Assembly (NCBI GenBank): GCA_964487555.1 | Contig: CAZART010000023.1 | Span: forward strand, 1-52,740 | DNA from: CAZART01 sp964487555 | Lineage (GTDB): Bacteria > Bacteroidota > Rhodothermia > Rhodothermales > VXPQ01 | DNA: 52,740 bases | Direction: 5' to 3' | Shown: piece by piece, positions 1 through 8,494 of the stretch | Position numbering within the stretch: position 1 is the stretch's first letter | How the letters are laid out: each line of letters opens with the position of its first letter | Notes under the pieces: generated by a model | Databases searched by the model: none | Told to the model about the DNA's origin: nothing | What the model saw: only the letters and a program-made list of their open reading frames with translations | Translations under genes and position numbers: made by a program

Positions 1-54
1 CCGACGACCCTCTGCTCCCAAAGCAGATGCGCTACCGGACTGCGCTACGCCCCG
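1..54 (-). tRNA. tRNA-Pro(TGG), 3' part cut by the window edge
   Basis: Read on the minus strand, the sequence starts with an acceptor arm CGGGGCG at position 54, followed by TA and a D-arm. A five-base-pair anticodon stem TCTGC/GCAGA encloses the loop TTTGGGA, so the anticodon is TGG and the tRNA carries proline. Only about 54 of some 77 bases are present; the T-arm and 3' acceptor strand lie outside the window. It is co-oriented with and downstream of the L28/L33/DUF4295 genes, with about 120 bases between, so it may have its own promoter or be cut from their transcript. Confidence 0.93.
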
Positions 55-161
55 AAATTTGCTGGTCCCTGGTTTTGAGTTCGTCGTTTTGGGCTTGACA
101 GACCGTCGGGTGGTCGATCGATTTGGCCAGCCGAGATTTGACGGTGACCCTTCGCATCCTC

Positions 162-173
162 GAACGGCCGTTC
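162..173. repeat. 12-bp perfect palindrome after the DUF4295 stop codon
   Basis: GAACGGCCGTTC sits directly next to the DUF4295 stop codon (174-176) and is fully self-complementary. It could form a short hairpin in the mRNA or be a protein site. No T-run follows it on the minus strand, so it is not a standard terminator. Confidence 0.4.
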
Positions 174-350
174 TTAGACGGCATCTTTGGCCGCTTTCAG
201 CTCGTTCGGCACGTCGTCCACGTGCACCATTTTTTGCCGGAAGCGGTACTGTCCGTTCACCTTTTTCTCGGCCGAGACGATCTTTACCATCTGGCGGCCC
301 TGTTCGCGCTGCTTCCTAATCTTGTCGCCGAAACTCTGCTTCTTTGCCAT
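174..350 (-). CDS. DUF4295 family small basic protein
   Basis: A 58-residue lysine/arginine-rich protein starting MAKKQSFGDKIRK and ending ELKAAKDAV. It matches the small DUF4295 proteins that follow rpmB and rpmG in Bacteroidota; that gene order is my main ground for the call. The function is not established. Its size, basic charge and constant ribosomal-protein neighbours suggest a ribosome-associated protein (inference). It lies 47 bases after rpmG on the same strand, so the three genes are probably one transcript. In many Bacteroidota ftsY comes next; here a tRNA-Pro follows instead. Confidence 0.85.
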   Translation of the reverse strand: MAKKQSFGDKIRKQREQGRQMVKIVSAEKKVNGQYRFRQKMVHVDDVPNELKAAKDAV

Positions 351-397
351 CGCTCAATAGAACTTTTTGATCGCGCGATACGACTGCGCGATATGAA

Positions 398-568
398 TTA
401 CTTGATTTCGCGGTGCACCGTGTGCTTCCGAAGTTTGGGGTTGTACTTCTTTAATTCGAGGCGTTCGGTCGTGTTGCGGCGGTTCTTTGTCGTCGCGTAG
501 CGCGACGTACCCGGCGCCTCCGTACACTCCAGAATCACCTGATGGCGAACGTCTTTTCCTTTGGCCAT
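398..568 (-). CDS. rpmG: 50S ribosomal protein L33
   Basis: A 56-residue basic protein starting MAKGKDVRHQVILECTE and ending KLRKHTVHREIK, the usual length and pattern of bacterial L33, a component of the large ribosomal subunit near the E site. Only one cysteine is present, so the paired CxxC zinc motifs of the zinc-binding L33 form are absent and this is the zinc-independent form. It lies 47 bases downstream of rpmB and 47 bases upstream of the DUF4295 gene. The ATG at 566-568 is the first possible start that gives the family N-terminus. Confidence 0.95.
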   Translation of the reverse strand: MAKGKDVRHQVILECTEAPGTSRYATTKNRRNTTERLELKKYNPKLRKHTVHREIK

Positions 569-615
569 AACGAGTCTCTACGTCTGTGCGTTTCGGGGAA
601 CGCGCGATTCGATCC

Positions 616-852
616 TCAGATCCGCACGCCCTGGCGACGTGCTTCGTCGAGCACCGCCGAAATCCCATTCTTGTTAATCGTCTTGAGCGTCTTGGCCGAG
701 ACTCGAAGCGTGATCCAGCGATCCTGCTCCGGAACGTAGAAGCGCTTCTTCTGAAGATTCAGTCTAAAAGTACGCTTCGCTTTGTTGTTCGCGTGAGAGA
801 CATGGTTTCCCGTTCTCGGCCCGCGGCCCGTAAGGTCGTCCTTGCGTGACAT
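616..852 (-). CDS. rpmB: 50S ribosomal protein L28
   Basis: A 78-residue protein with the L28 hallmarks: an N-terminal DLTGRGPRTGN segment, then HANNKAKRTFRLNLQKK, then a C-terminal helix typical of the family (KTLKTINKNGISAVLDEA). L28 binds 23S rRNA in the large subunit. It has no cysteines, so like the L33 next door it is the form that does not bind zinc. It is the first gene of the rpmB-rpmG-DUF4295 cluster and is separated from the gene upstream by a terminator near 920. Confidence 0.96.
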   Translation of the reverse strand: MSRKDDLTGRGPRTGNHVSHANNKAKRTFRLNLQKKRFYVPEQDRWITLRVSAKTLKTINKNGISAVLDEARRQGVRI

Positions 853-908
853 ATCACTTCGTCGATCAATTTCCGCATTCTAGTGAGGCTGGGCGCTGTT
901 ATCAGACA

Positions 909-929
909 GAAAAAGCCGCACATGCGGCT
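909..929 (-). terminator. Rho-independent terminator after the phosphosulfolactate synthase gene
   Basis: On the minus strand AGCCGC, a 4-base loop and GCGGCT form a perfect 6-bp stem that runs straight into TTTTTC. It lies downstream of the phosphosulfolactate synthase stop (1111) and upstream of rpmB, so it separates the two transcription units. Confidence 0.75.
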
Positions 930-1110
930 CAGCCTATTAAAATACGTCAGCGTGCCTCCTATTCAAAGCGAAAGACAGCTGCAGCTGGACGATCCGGCTC
1001 CGAATTCCCAATGAAGGCCGCGTGTTAAAGGAGACGCCGATCCAAATGTTTCTTTAAAAAACGGAGGAGGAGATGGGGGAAGAAGGCGGCAGAGACGCCG
1101 GCTGGACGGG

Positions 1111-1935
1111 CTACTCGGTGCTGTGAACTTCCGGGGCGCCGTTGGGGCGAATCAGCGGGAGATGGGGGGTTCTGAAGAATTCGAACAGCGTATCGGCCCG
1201 CAGGCCGAGGCGCAGTGTTTCAAGCGGAATGACTTCTTCCGGACTAATGTTGCCGAGATTGACGTTCGTTCCCAGGTGCTGGATAAACCAGACCTGCTGC
1301 GACTTTCGGGGTGCCTCGAAGACGAGTCGGTCGCGGTCGATAAGATCGGCGATCTCATCCACCAGGCCCGAGCGCACCTCACCGTTCGGGCGGTAAAGAC
1401 CCGCCGTACCGCTCTCGCGGGATTCGCAGATTACCTTCCAGCTGCCGGCTTCGAGTTCGGCCTGAATGAGTTGCACCCATTTGTACGGAGGCATGATGCG
1501 GTCGACGTCCTTCGACCCGACCTCGCTGAGCACCTTAAATTCTTTTCCGAATGATCGGATGCAGCGCAGCTTTTCGTCATGCACAATGTGAAGCGAGCCA
1601 TCAGAGATCTCAACGTGATCGAGACCGAGCGACGCCAGGAGGCGTTTGTACGTGTCGAGCTGATCGCGCAGGAAAAACGCCTCAAACAAGGTCCCGCCAA
1701 GATAAACCGGCACGTGGGCGCTGCGGTAGATCTCGAGCTTTCGCTCGAGCCCCGGCGTGATCACGGCCGTACCCCATCCAAGCTTCACGAGATCGACGTA
1801 GTCTGCGGCCACGTCGAGCACATCCTCCACCTGACGGGCGGAGAGGCCTTTGTCGAGCATGAGCGTCAGGCCGGTTCTTCTCGGCTTTGGCGGCCGCTCG
1901 GGAATGCCGATCATCTCGAACCGCTTGTGGATCAT
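1111..1935 (-). CDS. Phosphosulfolactate synthase (ComA family)
   Basis: 274 residues. The segment LTLMLDKGLSARQVEDVL followed by DYVDLVKLGWGT is the characteristic start of the ComA TIM-barrel family, and later parts (VYLGGTLFEAF, KVLSEVGSKD, VICESRESG) also fit. ComA adds sulfite to phosphoenolpyruvate to give phosphosulfolactate. In methanogens this begins coenzyme M synthesis; in Bacillus a homologue feeds sulfolactate. In a Rhodothermia-like bacterium a C3-sulfonate could be used for sulfolactate or for sulfonolipids, but no other gene of such a pathway is in the window. It ends in its own terminator. The plant heat-stress Hsa32 proteins share this fold, so the substrate is less certain than the family. 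Confidence 0.85.
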   Translation of the reverse strand: MIHKRFEMIGIPERPPKPRRTGLTLMLDKGLSARQVEDVLDVAADYVDLVKLGWGTAVITPGLERKLEIYRSAHVPVYLGGTLFEAFFLRDQLDTYKRLLASLGLDHVEISDGSLHIVHDEKLRCIRSFGKEFKVLSEVGSKDVDRIMPPYKWVQLIQAELEAGSWKVICESRESGTAGLYRPNGEVRSGLVDEIADLIDRDRLVFEAPRKSQQVWFIQHLGTNVNLGNISPEEVIPLETLRLGLRADTLFEFFRTPHLPLIRPNGAPEVHSTE

Positions 1936-2076
1936 GAGGGGAAGAGGGTGGGGTTGTGAGAGGGTCGGAGGAATCTGAGAAGGATCGGAGGAATCTAACG
2001 AACGGGGCGGGAAACATTCAAAAGGAAGAGGAAGAGTGCAAAGGTTTCGACGCTCGGCGGTTTCCCTTCCCCTTCC

Positions 2077-3342
2077 TCACCCTTCAACGTTTACCGCCGC
2101 CGCGGGCTCGACGGACGACGCACGCCGCGCAGGGTAAATGGCGGCGAGTATGCACAATCCAATGGCGACGGTGCAAATCAGCACCAGATCCAGCGCGCGA
2201 ATCGAGACCGGATAGGCATCGATCATGAATGATTCCGAGCCCGCGAGGGGAACCAGCTCGTAGTACTTCTGCAGCAGCGAGAGGCCGAGGCCGAACACCA
2301 GGCCGGCGAACGTACCAAGACCACCGACGAGAGCCCCCTCTAAGAGAAAGATGCGACGAACGTCACGGCGCGAAACGCCCATCGCCTGCAGCACGCCGAC
2401 ATCCCGCCGCTTCTCGATGACGACCATCGTCAATGAACCTACGATGTTGAAGGCGGCCACGATGATGATCAAAACGAGGATTACCGAAGCGCCCCATTTC
2501 TCCAGGCGCATGACGTCGTAGAGCGATTTCTGAAGATCATACCAGGTTAGGACTTCGAATTGATCCGATGGTAGATGCCGGCGCAATGCCGCCTGGACTT
2601 CATCGGCGTGGTCCAGATCATCCAGTCGAAGCTCTACGCCGGAAACGTTCCGGCCCATCCTGAAGAGCCGCTGGGCTTCCTCAAGGCCGATAAAAACGTG
2701 GCTCTCATCGTACACATCTTCCATCTCGAATAGTCCGCGCACGTCGAACCACATCAGCGGCGCACCGCCGAATATGCTGGTGAGCATACTCTCGAGTGCC
2801 GGGGCGGATAGCAAGGCCACCTGGCTCGGATCAGTGCCGCGAGTTCCAGGAAGCAGGGCCATACGCTGGCCCAGGGACATGCCGGCCACGAGGCCCGGTC
2901 GACCATCCTTCCGGTCGAATTGGAAGTTCCCGAGACCCGTTCGCTCTACGACCCCGCTGACGGTCGAATACGCTTCCGGCTGGACGCCGCGAACAACGAC
3001 GACCTTGTTCAATTCACCGCCGTTACGTGGAACAAACAGGGCTTTCCCTTCGACGTATGCCGAGGCGTGGTCGACATGCTCCACATCTAGCGCCATCCTC
3101 ATCAGCGAATCCGGATTGGCGAGGCCGCGTTCTTCCGCGCTCACGATACGAACGTGCGGATCCAGCGAAACGAGCATGTCGCGGACGAAATCGTAGAATC
3201 CGTTCATCACCGACAGTACGACGATAAGAGCCGCGACGCCAAGCCCGACGCCTACGACGGAGATGCCGGTAATAAACGAGATAAGGGAGACCTGCCGGCG
3301 GCTTACCAGATACCGCCGGGCTATGAGAAAACGATAATCCAC
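2077..3342 (-). CDS. LolC/LolE-type ABC transporter permease (FtsX family)
   Basis: 421 residues with the topology of lipoprotein-releasing permeases. The N-terminus starts DYRFLIARRYLVSRRQ. A first membrane helix (about residues 20-48) is followed by a large periplasmic domain to about residue 280, then three helices near 290-310, 335-360 and 385-410. The segment ALIVVLSVMNGF is typical of LolC/E. Such proteins extract lipoproteins from the inner membrane for delivery to the outer membrane with a LolD ATPase, which is not in the window. The start is a GTG at 3340-3342, only three bases after the stop of the lipoprotein gene upstream, so the two are co-transcribed and probably coupled. Confidence 0.88.
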   Translation of the reverse strand: MDYRFLIARRYLVSRRQVSLISFITGISVVGVGLGVAALIVVLSVMNGFYDFVRDMLVSLDPHVRIVSAEERGLANPDSLMRMALDVEHVDHASAYVEGKALFVPRNGGELNKVVVVRGVQPEAYSTVSGVVERTGLGNFQFDRKDGRPGLVAGMSLGQRMALLPGTRGTDPSQVALLSAPALESMLTSIFGGAPLMWFDVRGLFEMEDVYDESHVFIGLEEAQRLFRMGRNVSGVELRLDDLDHADEVQAALRRHLPSDQFEVLTWYDLQKSLYDVMRLEKWGASVILVLIIIVAAFNIVGSLTMVVIEKRRDVGVLQAMGVSRRDVRRIFLLEGALVGGLGTFAGLVFGLGLSLLQKYYELVPLAGSESFMIDAYPVSIRALDLVLICTVAIGLCILAAIYPARRASSVEPAAAVNVEG

Positions 3343-3345
3343 CCG

Positions 3346-4161
3346 CTACGAGTCCAACAGAATGGGATTCGGATCGGAAAAGGCTCCTTCGGGAAGCTCC
3401 TCCGGCACATCAACGTTGTCCGTATAGATGACGAAGCCGTCGCCCACCTTACGTTCCGAGACGGTAACGGTGCCGGCGGGCGTGTCGATCGATTTGTAAT
3501 CGGTCCATCGGATGGGTTGCGGAACGTGGTCGGCGGGTTGGCGCTGCAGGTGAAACGCCCATTGCTGAACTCGCCCTGTCTCGTGATCGACGTACACCCA
3601 GTACCGATCGCCCGGCGTGAGGCCCACGCCCTCAAAGGATAACCGCACGACATCCGTCCCGTTCGCGGAGGAGTCGGCTTCATAGGTGCGCCTCACGCCA
3701 GGATCCATCATCTTGACAGGCATCAGCAGCCAGTACGAGTCGTTGATAAAGCGCGTGTAGGCCTGCTCGAGCATTTGCTGTTCCGTTTCGCCGTCCACGT
3801 CCGCTCCATTTAAGAAGACATCACCTTCACGCGTATCCACGTCGAAGAGCACGACGTACGTGCTGTCTTCGCCTGCCGGGATTTCAACGCGGTACTCGCC
3901 TGTCACCCTGTTCCAGAGATGCCGCGCCCGGAGCGTTCGCGACGTTTCATTTCCGCCGGCGAAGTCAAACTGCAAATACGGAAGGGCCGCCCACGTGTCG
4001 GGGCCGCCCATCGCCTCGTAGACGCGCATGGCAACCGTATCGGCCATCGTTTCGACGATCATGGTGTCCGCCGCGGCGCCGGTATCCTGGCGCGGCGATT
4101 CCCGGCATCCTGTAAAGATGAGTAGCGCGAGGGACAGAAGAGCAGGGATGAAGGCTTTCAT
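3346..4161 (-). CDS. Predicted outer-membrane lipoprotein, possibly DUF6503-like
   Basis: 271 residues from the ATG at 4159-4161. The N-terminus MKAFIPALLSLALLIFTGCRE is a lipoprotein signal with the lipobox FTGC, so the mature protein starts at a lipid-modified cysteine. The mature part is beta-rich and acidic (AMGGPDTWAALPYLQFDF, WVYVDHETGRVQQWAF), in the style of Bacteroidota proteins that resemble outer-membrane lipoprotein carriers. The DUF6503 assignment is from memory and tentative. It lies three bases upstream of a LolC/E-type permease, so a lipoprotein and a candidate lipoprotein-sorting permease share an operon. In-frame codons extend further upstream, but only this start gives a proper signal peptide. 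Confidence 0.75.
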   Translation of the reverse strand: MKAFIPALLSLALLIFTGCRESPRQDTGAAADTMIVETMADTVAMRVYEAMGGPDTWAALPYLQFDFAGGNETSRTLRARHLWNRVTGEYRVEIPAGEDSTYVVLFDVDTREGDVFLNGADVDGETEQQMLEQAYTRFINDSYWLLMPVKMMDPGVRRTYEADSSANGTDVVRLSFEGVGLTPGDRYWVYVDHETGRVQQWAFHLQRQPADHVPQPIRWTDYKSIDTPAGTVTVSERKVGDGFVIYTDNVDVPEELPEGAFSDPNPILLDS

Positions 4162-4315
4162 GATGTGAAACCGTTGACTCGATGGATGGCCGGATGGGGA
4201 AAATAGGTATCCTCGAGAACAAACGAGGGATCTCCCGGTTTTTTTGGAGCCGGCATACATCAACGGGAATGGATGACCGATCCAGAAGTCCTTATAGCTG
4301 TCCTTTCGGGCCATC

Positions 4316-5065
4316 ATGACGCGTTTACCGCTTCCACGTCCCATCTATAGACCTCGGGCGGCAACCGCCACTGCCGTTGGTCTCGCTTTGATTCTTTCAA
4401 TCGTGACGGCGCCGAGCGCGCACGCGCAAAACGACCGTGCCGGCACAGACCGGAATCAAGCTGAACATCCATACGGCTCAGGGCTCGGCTTTCAGATTCT
4501 TCTTACCAACAGCGGCTTCGGCCTGGGCGGTTACTATTTCAGGGCGATCAACGAGGGAACGTCGTTCATGACGGATATCAGCCTGGGCGCGGGGAAGGAT
4601 GAGCAGGAATTGAAATTTTTCCGATTCGGGAGCAGCTTTATACCGAATAAGGCCAACTATCTGTTGATGATGCCTATCCAGGCCGGGCTCATCCATCGTC
4701 TTTTTCGGGACGCCATTGAAGAAAACTTCAGACCGTACGTGCAGGTGACGGCCGGTCCCACGCTGGGATGGGAGTATCCCTATTTCCAGGATGATAACGG
4801 CGACGGGCAGTACGATCCGAGAGAAGAAGATTCCTACGACTCGATCGGGGCACTTCCTAAGGGAGACCTTCGGTTGGGAGTTGGTGGAACGATCGCGTTT
4901 GGAGCACACTTCGGGTTGAGCCGAAAGGTGACGCAGGGTGTGCGAATCGGCTACTCCTTTACCCACTTCTTACAAGGGATTCAGTTGCTCGAGCCGCACG
5001 TGCAGGAATCGCAGCAGTTCTTCGGCACGCCGACGATCACCCTGACGTTTGGGAAACTGCTCTAG
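4316..5065 (+). CDS. Secreted outer-membrane beta-barrel-like protein, function unknown
   Basis: 249 residues. A signal peptide (about residues 15-38, ending APSAHAQ) precedes a mature part with alternating aromatic and glycine residues (SGFGLGGYYFRA, GLSRKVTQGVRIGYSFTHFL) and an aromatic/hydrophobic terminal strand TPTITLTFGKLL, as in small outer-membrane barrels. A DxDGDGxYDPREED segment near residue 162 looks like a calcium-binding loop. The gene is divergent from the lipoprotein gene at 4161, with a 154-base promoter region between. I do not recognise the family. Confidence 0.65.
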   Translation: MTRLPLPRPIYRPRAATATAVGLALILSIVTAPSAHAQNDRAGTDRNQAEHPYGSGLGFQILLTNSGFGLGGYYFRAINEGTSFMTDISLGAGKDEQELKFFRFGSSFIPNKANYLLMMPIQAGLIHRLFRDAIEENFRPYVQVTAGPTLGWEYPYFQDDNGDGQYDPREEDSYDSIGALPKGDLRLGVGGTIAFGAHFGLSRKVTQGVRIGYSFTHFLQGIQLLEPHVQESQQFFGTPTITLTFGKLL

Positions 5066-5173
5066 CGCGAGCCAGCGCCGGGACTGGAGCTAGGCCTTGG
5101 AAGATAGGGGATCGCCGTTTCTGCCGCGCACCGTTCCTCTCAGCCACGATTTCTCATCCCCCCAAAGAAGCGG

Positions 5174-6268
5174 TTAAACGTTGAAGCGGAATAAAATCAC
5201 GTCACCGTCCGCCACCTGGTACTCTCTCCCCTCCGAGCGCATAACGCCTGCGTCACGGGCAGCCGCCTCGGTGCCATGCCTGACATAATCGGTAAACTTG
5301 ATGGTTTCTGCGCGGATAAAGCCTTTTTCAAAATCGCTGTGGATGAGGCCCGCCGCGCCGGGTGCTTTCGTGCCCCTCGTTACGGTCCAGGCTCGGGTTT
5401 CCTTCGGACCAGCCGTGAAGAAGGTGAGGAGCCCCAGCAACTCATAGGCGGCGCTTACGAGGCGCTCGAGACCCGAATACGTTAGACCTGCTTCTTCCAG
5501 GAACGCCTGGCGCTCCTCCTCCTCGAGCTCGGCCAGTTGCGATTCCAACTCTGCGCAGACGACCACGACACTGGCCTCTTCCGTCGCGGCGATCTCCCGA
5601 ACGACATCCACGTACGCATTCCCGTCCGGAAGATCCGATTCTGCGACATTGGCTGCATAGAGGACCGGCTTCGAGCTGAGCAAGAAGAGCGATTTGAGCC
5701 ACGATTGCTCCTCCTCCCGCGCCGAAAAGGAACGGGAAGCTCGCCCGCTCGAAAGATGTGCCTGGAGCCGCTCGTAGAAGGCGAGTTCGTCCCGCACCTT
5801 CTTGTCTCCACCCTTCGCTTGTTTTGCCATTTTCTCGATCCGTTTTTCTACGGTCTCGAGATCCTTCAACAGCAGCTCGGTCTCAATGATTTCGATATCG
5901 CGTATGGGATCGATAGAGCCTGAGACGTGCACGACGTTAGGATCGTCGAAACAGCGAACAACGTGAACGATGGCGTCGACCTCGCGGATATGGCCTAGAA
6001 ACTGATTGCCGAGCCCCTCGCCCTTCGAGGCGCCGGCAACGAGGCCGGCGATGTCGACGAACTCGATGGTCGTCGAGACGACGTTGGCGGACTTGGCCAA
6101 CTCGGCAAGGCGTTCGAGTCTTTCGTCGGGAACGGGCACGACGCCCACGTTGGGCTCTATCGTACAGAACGGATAATTTGCCGACTCCGCACCAGCGCTG
6201 CACAGTGCATTGAAAAGAGTGGACTTCCCGACGTTTGGGAGTCCGACGATGCCGCAACGCAATGTCAT
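5174..6268 (-). CDS. ychF: Redox-regulated ATPase/GTPase YchF (Obg family)
   Basis: 364 residues, the normal YchF length. The P-loop GLPNVGKST is at residues 8-16, followed by NYPFCTIEPNVGVV (switch I), VDIAGLVAGASKGEGLGNQFL (switch II) and a coiled-coil insert. The C-terminal TGS domain contains LTFFTAGPKETRAWTV and ends DVILFRFNV. YchF (human OLA1) is an ancient Obg-like NTPase that prefers ATP, binds ribosomes and has been linked to oxidative-stress control. It stands alone between two divergent outer-membrane protein genes. Confidence 0.97.
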   Translation of the reverse strand: MTLRCGIVGLPNVGKSTLFNALCSAGAESANYPFCTIEPNVGVVPVPDERLERLAELAKSANVVSTTIEFVDIAGLVAGASKGEGLGNQFLGHIREVDAIVHVVRCFDDPNVVHVSGSIDPIRDIEIIETELLLKDLETVEKRIEKMAKQAKGGDKKVRDELAFYERLQAHLSSGRASRSFSAREEEQSWLKSLFLLSSKPVLYAANVAESDLPDGNAYVDVVREIAATEEASVVVVCAELESQLAELEEEERQAFLEEAGLTYSGLERLVSAAYELLGLLTFFTAGPKETRAWTVTRGTKAPGAAGLIHSDFEKGFIRAETIKFTDYVRHGTEAAARDAGVMRSEGREYQVADGDVILFRFNV

Positions 6269-6397
6269 GTTATCTATCTTTTGATTTGATGAATGATCAT
6301 CGATTGGATGCCTCCACTCTCATCCGTGAAGACAATCAGCCCGGTAATCGGAAGGATTCCTTATTGTTCCAATGTCCTCTCTAGCGCGGCGTGCTGG

Positions 6398-6937
6398 ATG
6401 ATGCTGCAACGCAGCGCTTTTGCGGCTCCGCGAAGGAAGATGTCATGGCTCTTCGTATGGCTGCTTTCGCTAGCGGCAATCTTGCCCGAGCCGGTGACGG
6501 CACAAGCACCGGGGCAGCGTTACATTCAGGCCGGAGCAGGAGTGATCCCAGGTATCGGGGTGCAGGGCGGATATGTGGCGCCTCGCAGCTTTTTCACTGT
6601 AGAGGGCATTCTCTACGTGGACGGATCGCCGCCCTTTGCCGGGGGGCAAGGTAGCGTTCAACTCTCGGGGGGGCTTGGCGGCGCCATCCGAATTCTCGGC
6701 ATATTCCGCGCCATCGGAAGTCCCGGATACCAGCGTCGCGATTTCGACGTCGGCCTCCGATTCGGTCCGAGTCTCTTCTTCACAGTGGGCGAGTCGAGCC
6801 GAGGTGAGAATCCTTTCGCTCTCTTCCTGGAGCCGTTTCTTCGCGCGACGTCGACGTTAGGCGGCCGTCGCATTCTCTTCGCCGAGATCGGCATTCAACG
6901 ACCCATTCTCCGCGCCGGCGTGTGGTTCGAGCTTTAG
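6398..6937 (+). CDS. Small secreted outer-membrane-like protein, function unknown
   Basis: About 179 residues from the ATG at 6398; an ATG at 6440 is also possible. I prefer 6398 because it supplies the basic stretch (APRRK) in front of the hydrophobic core SWLFVWLLSLAAILP. Signal cleavage would fall after PVTAQA. The mature part is glycine-rich and beta-stranded (GAGVIPGIGVQGGYVAP, FDVGLRFGPSLFFTVG) and ends GVWFEL, so it is probably a short barrel or surface protein. No family was recognised. It is convergent with the phosphatase gene that follows. Confidence 0.6.
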   Translation: MMLQRSAFAAPRRKMSWLFVWLLSLAAILPEPVTAQAPGQRYIQAGAGVIPGIGVQGGYVAPRSFFTVEGILYVDGSPPFAGGQGSVQLSGGLGGAIRILGIFRAIGSPGYQRRDFDVGLRFGPSLFFTVGESSRGENPFALFLEPFLRATSTLGGRRILFAEIGIQRPILRAGVWFEL

Positions 6938-6974
6938 CCGTTCGGTGGGCGGCCAATGACGGATTCGGAACTCC

Positions 6975-7631
6975 TTATTCGCTGTAGCGGACACTTACGA
7001 ATTCGCGCTCCGGCAGGCGAACGGCGGTGAGCTTGCCCATTAGAGGATGATGGTGGTAAACGCATCCGGTGTCGATCAAGATTAGCTTCTCCTCGTCCAC
7101 CGGATCACTGTGCGGCGTGTGTCCGCAGACGACTGTTTTCTCCCAGGCAAGGTGAGCGGCATCGAGATGGCTTCGCTCCCAGAGGAAGGTGCGTTCGTCC
7201 GCGAATCGCAGGTTATCAGCAATGGACAGATCGGGTCGGAGGCCGGCATGAACGAAGAAAAACTGGTCGGTCTCCAGATATAGTTCCGTATTGCGGATAA
7301 ACTCGGCGTGACTCTCGGGGATTTCGATGGTGCCTTTGGCGGTGCGATAGCTCTCAAGCGTTTCGATCCCCCCGTTTATCCTCCACAGTTCGAACTCGCC
7401 TCGATCGACGTAGTCGAGCATGAGCGCTTCATGGTTTCCGCGCAAGAACGTACATCGGAATTCCTCTCGAAGTTGGAGCGCGCGGTCAATGACGCCCTTT
7501 GAGTCGGGGCCGCGGTCGATGTAGTCGCCGACGAAGACGAGGTGGTCGTCGGGCTTCGCGGATAATGCCTCCATCAGAGCGTCAAGCGATCGGGCGCAAC
7601 CGTGAACGTCTCCGATGGCAATAAGACCCAT
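6975..7631 (-). CDS. Serine/threonine protein phosphatase, PPP-type metallophosphoesterase
   Basis: 218 residues, the size of lambda-phosphatase and PrpA/PrpB-type bacterial enzymes. The three metal-binding PPP motifs are present: GDVHG near residue 8, GDYIDRG near residue 36 and GNHE near residue 66. Later histidines occur in FFVHAGLRPD and VVCGHTPH. The enzyme removes phosphate from proteins or small phosphoesters using two metal ions. The substrate cannot be told; Ap4A hydrolase activity is an alternative. It ends 29 bases before nusB on the same strand, so the two are probably co-transcribed. Confidence 0.88.
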   Translation of the reverse strand: MGLIAIGDVHGCARSLDALMEALSAKPDDHLVFVGDYIDRGPDSKGVIDRALQLREEFRCTFLRGNHEALMLDYVDRGEFELWRINGGIETLESYRTAKGTIEIPESHAEFIRNTELYLETDQFFFVHAGLRPDLSIADNLRFADERTFLWERSHLDAAHLAWEKTVVCGHTPHSDPVDEEKLILIDTGCVYHHHPLMGKLTAVRLPEREFVSVRYSE

Positions 7632-7660
7632 CCGCGATGGCGACTTCGTTGACGAAGCGA

Positions 7661-8140
7661 TTAGGAGAGTGAACGATCCTTGATGGACTGCATCCCGACG
7701 AGGCCTCGCCCAGATTTATTCAGTCGACCACGGTCCTGTAAATCCAGGAGTACGGCATCGAGAATACCGTTGATAAATTGACCGCTCTTCGGGGTACTGT
7801 AGCGCTTGACGATCTCGATCGCCTCATTGATCGAGACCTTGGGGGGAATATCCTCGAAGGTGATCAGTTCGCTTATGGCCATGCGAAGAACGATGTGGTC
7901 GATCAACGCTATTCGCGAGAGGTCCCAGTTCTCCGTATGCCGGCTGATTATCTCATCGAGGTCCTCGCCCATCTCGAGCGTTCGGAGAAACAGGCTCTCT
8001 GCGAACCTGAGGTTCTCCGTATCCTCTTTAAGCTTGGGTTTGAGGAGGGTATCGATAAAATGCCGGACGTCGCCTCCCGCTAGCTCACGCGCGTAAAGCG
8101 CCTGCATGACCCGCTCTCTGGCTTCTCGACGATTGCTCAT
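7661..8140 (-). CDS. nusB: Transcription antitermination factor NusB
   Basis: 159 residues, all-helical. The N-terminus SNRREARERVMQALYARE and the later NWDLSRIALIDHIVLRMAI, KVSINEAIEIVKRYS and GQFINGILDA are the conserved NusB blocks. NusB binds boxA RNA with NusE (S10) and supports antitermination on rRNA operons. The C-terminus carries about 20 extra basic residues beyond the usual end. It precedes the phosphatase gene by 29 bases. Confidence 0.95.
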   Translation of the reverse strand: MSNRREARERVMQALYARELAGGDVRHFIDTLLKPKLKEDTENLRFAESLFLRTLEMGEDLDEIISRHTENWDLSRIALIDHIVLRMAISELITFEDIPPKVSINEAIEIVKRYSTPKSGQFINGILDAVLLDLQDRGRLNKSGRGLVGMQSIKDRSLS

Positions 8141-8494
8141 AGAACATCTCTTTCAATTCAGCACGAATTCGCGCGGGAGGCGCCCTACGGGCGACGGGCC
8201 GAAGCGTTGATCGACCGCGAATTCAATCCTCATTCCGGGTGCATCTTACCTGGCGTATATACGAACGCGGACCTACATATTCACGAGATGCCGCGCGGTT
8301 CTTGATCGAATCCTCTTTCACTTCTTGTTCGCAGGGGGCTGTGCGCCGGCACGCCCCTTGATCGCCGTCATGGTGGACGGCCATCTTGCCTATCGTCTGC
8401 CCCACGATCTGTTTCTCGAAAAAGGTTACGTACAGGGTATCCTCCGTGTCTAATGTGTTTACGCACCGCCGCCGCGACTGTGCGACGTCGTCTC
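8141..8494. other. Intergenic region between divergent nusB and comEC
   Basis: No gene is supported here. It must hold promoters for both divergent units. A 27-codon open stretch from an ATG at 8371 (VDGHLAYRLPHDLFLEKGY) reads like protein, but it has no recognisable start signal and I do not call it. An ATG at 8453 is in frame with comEC and would add 14 residues. Confidence 0.5.
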
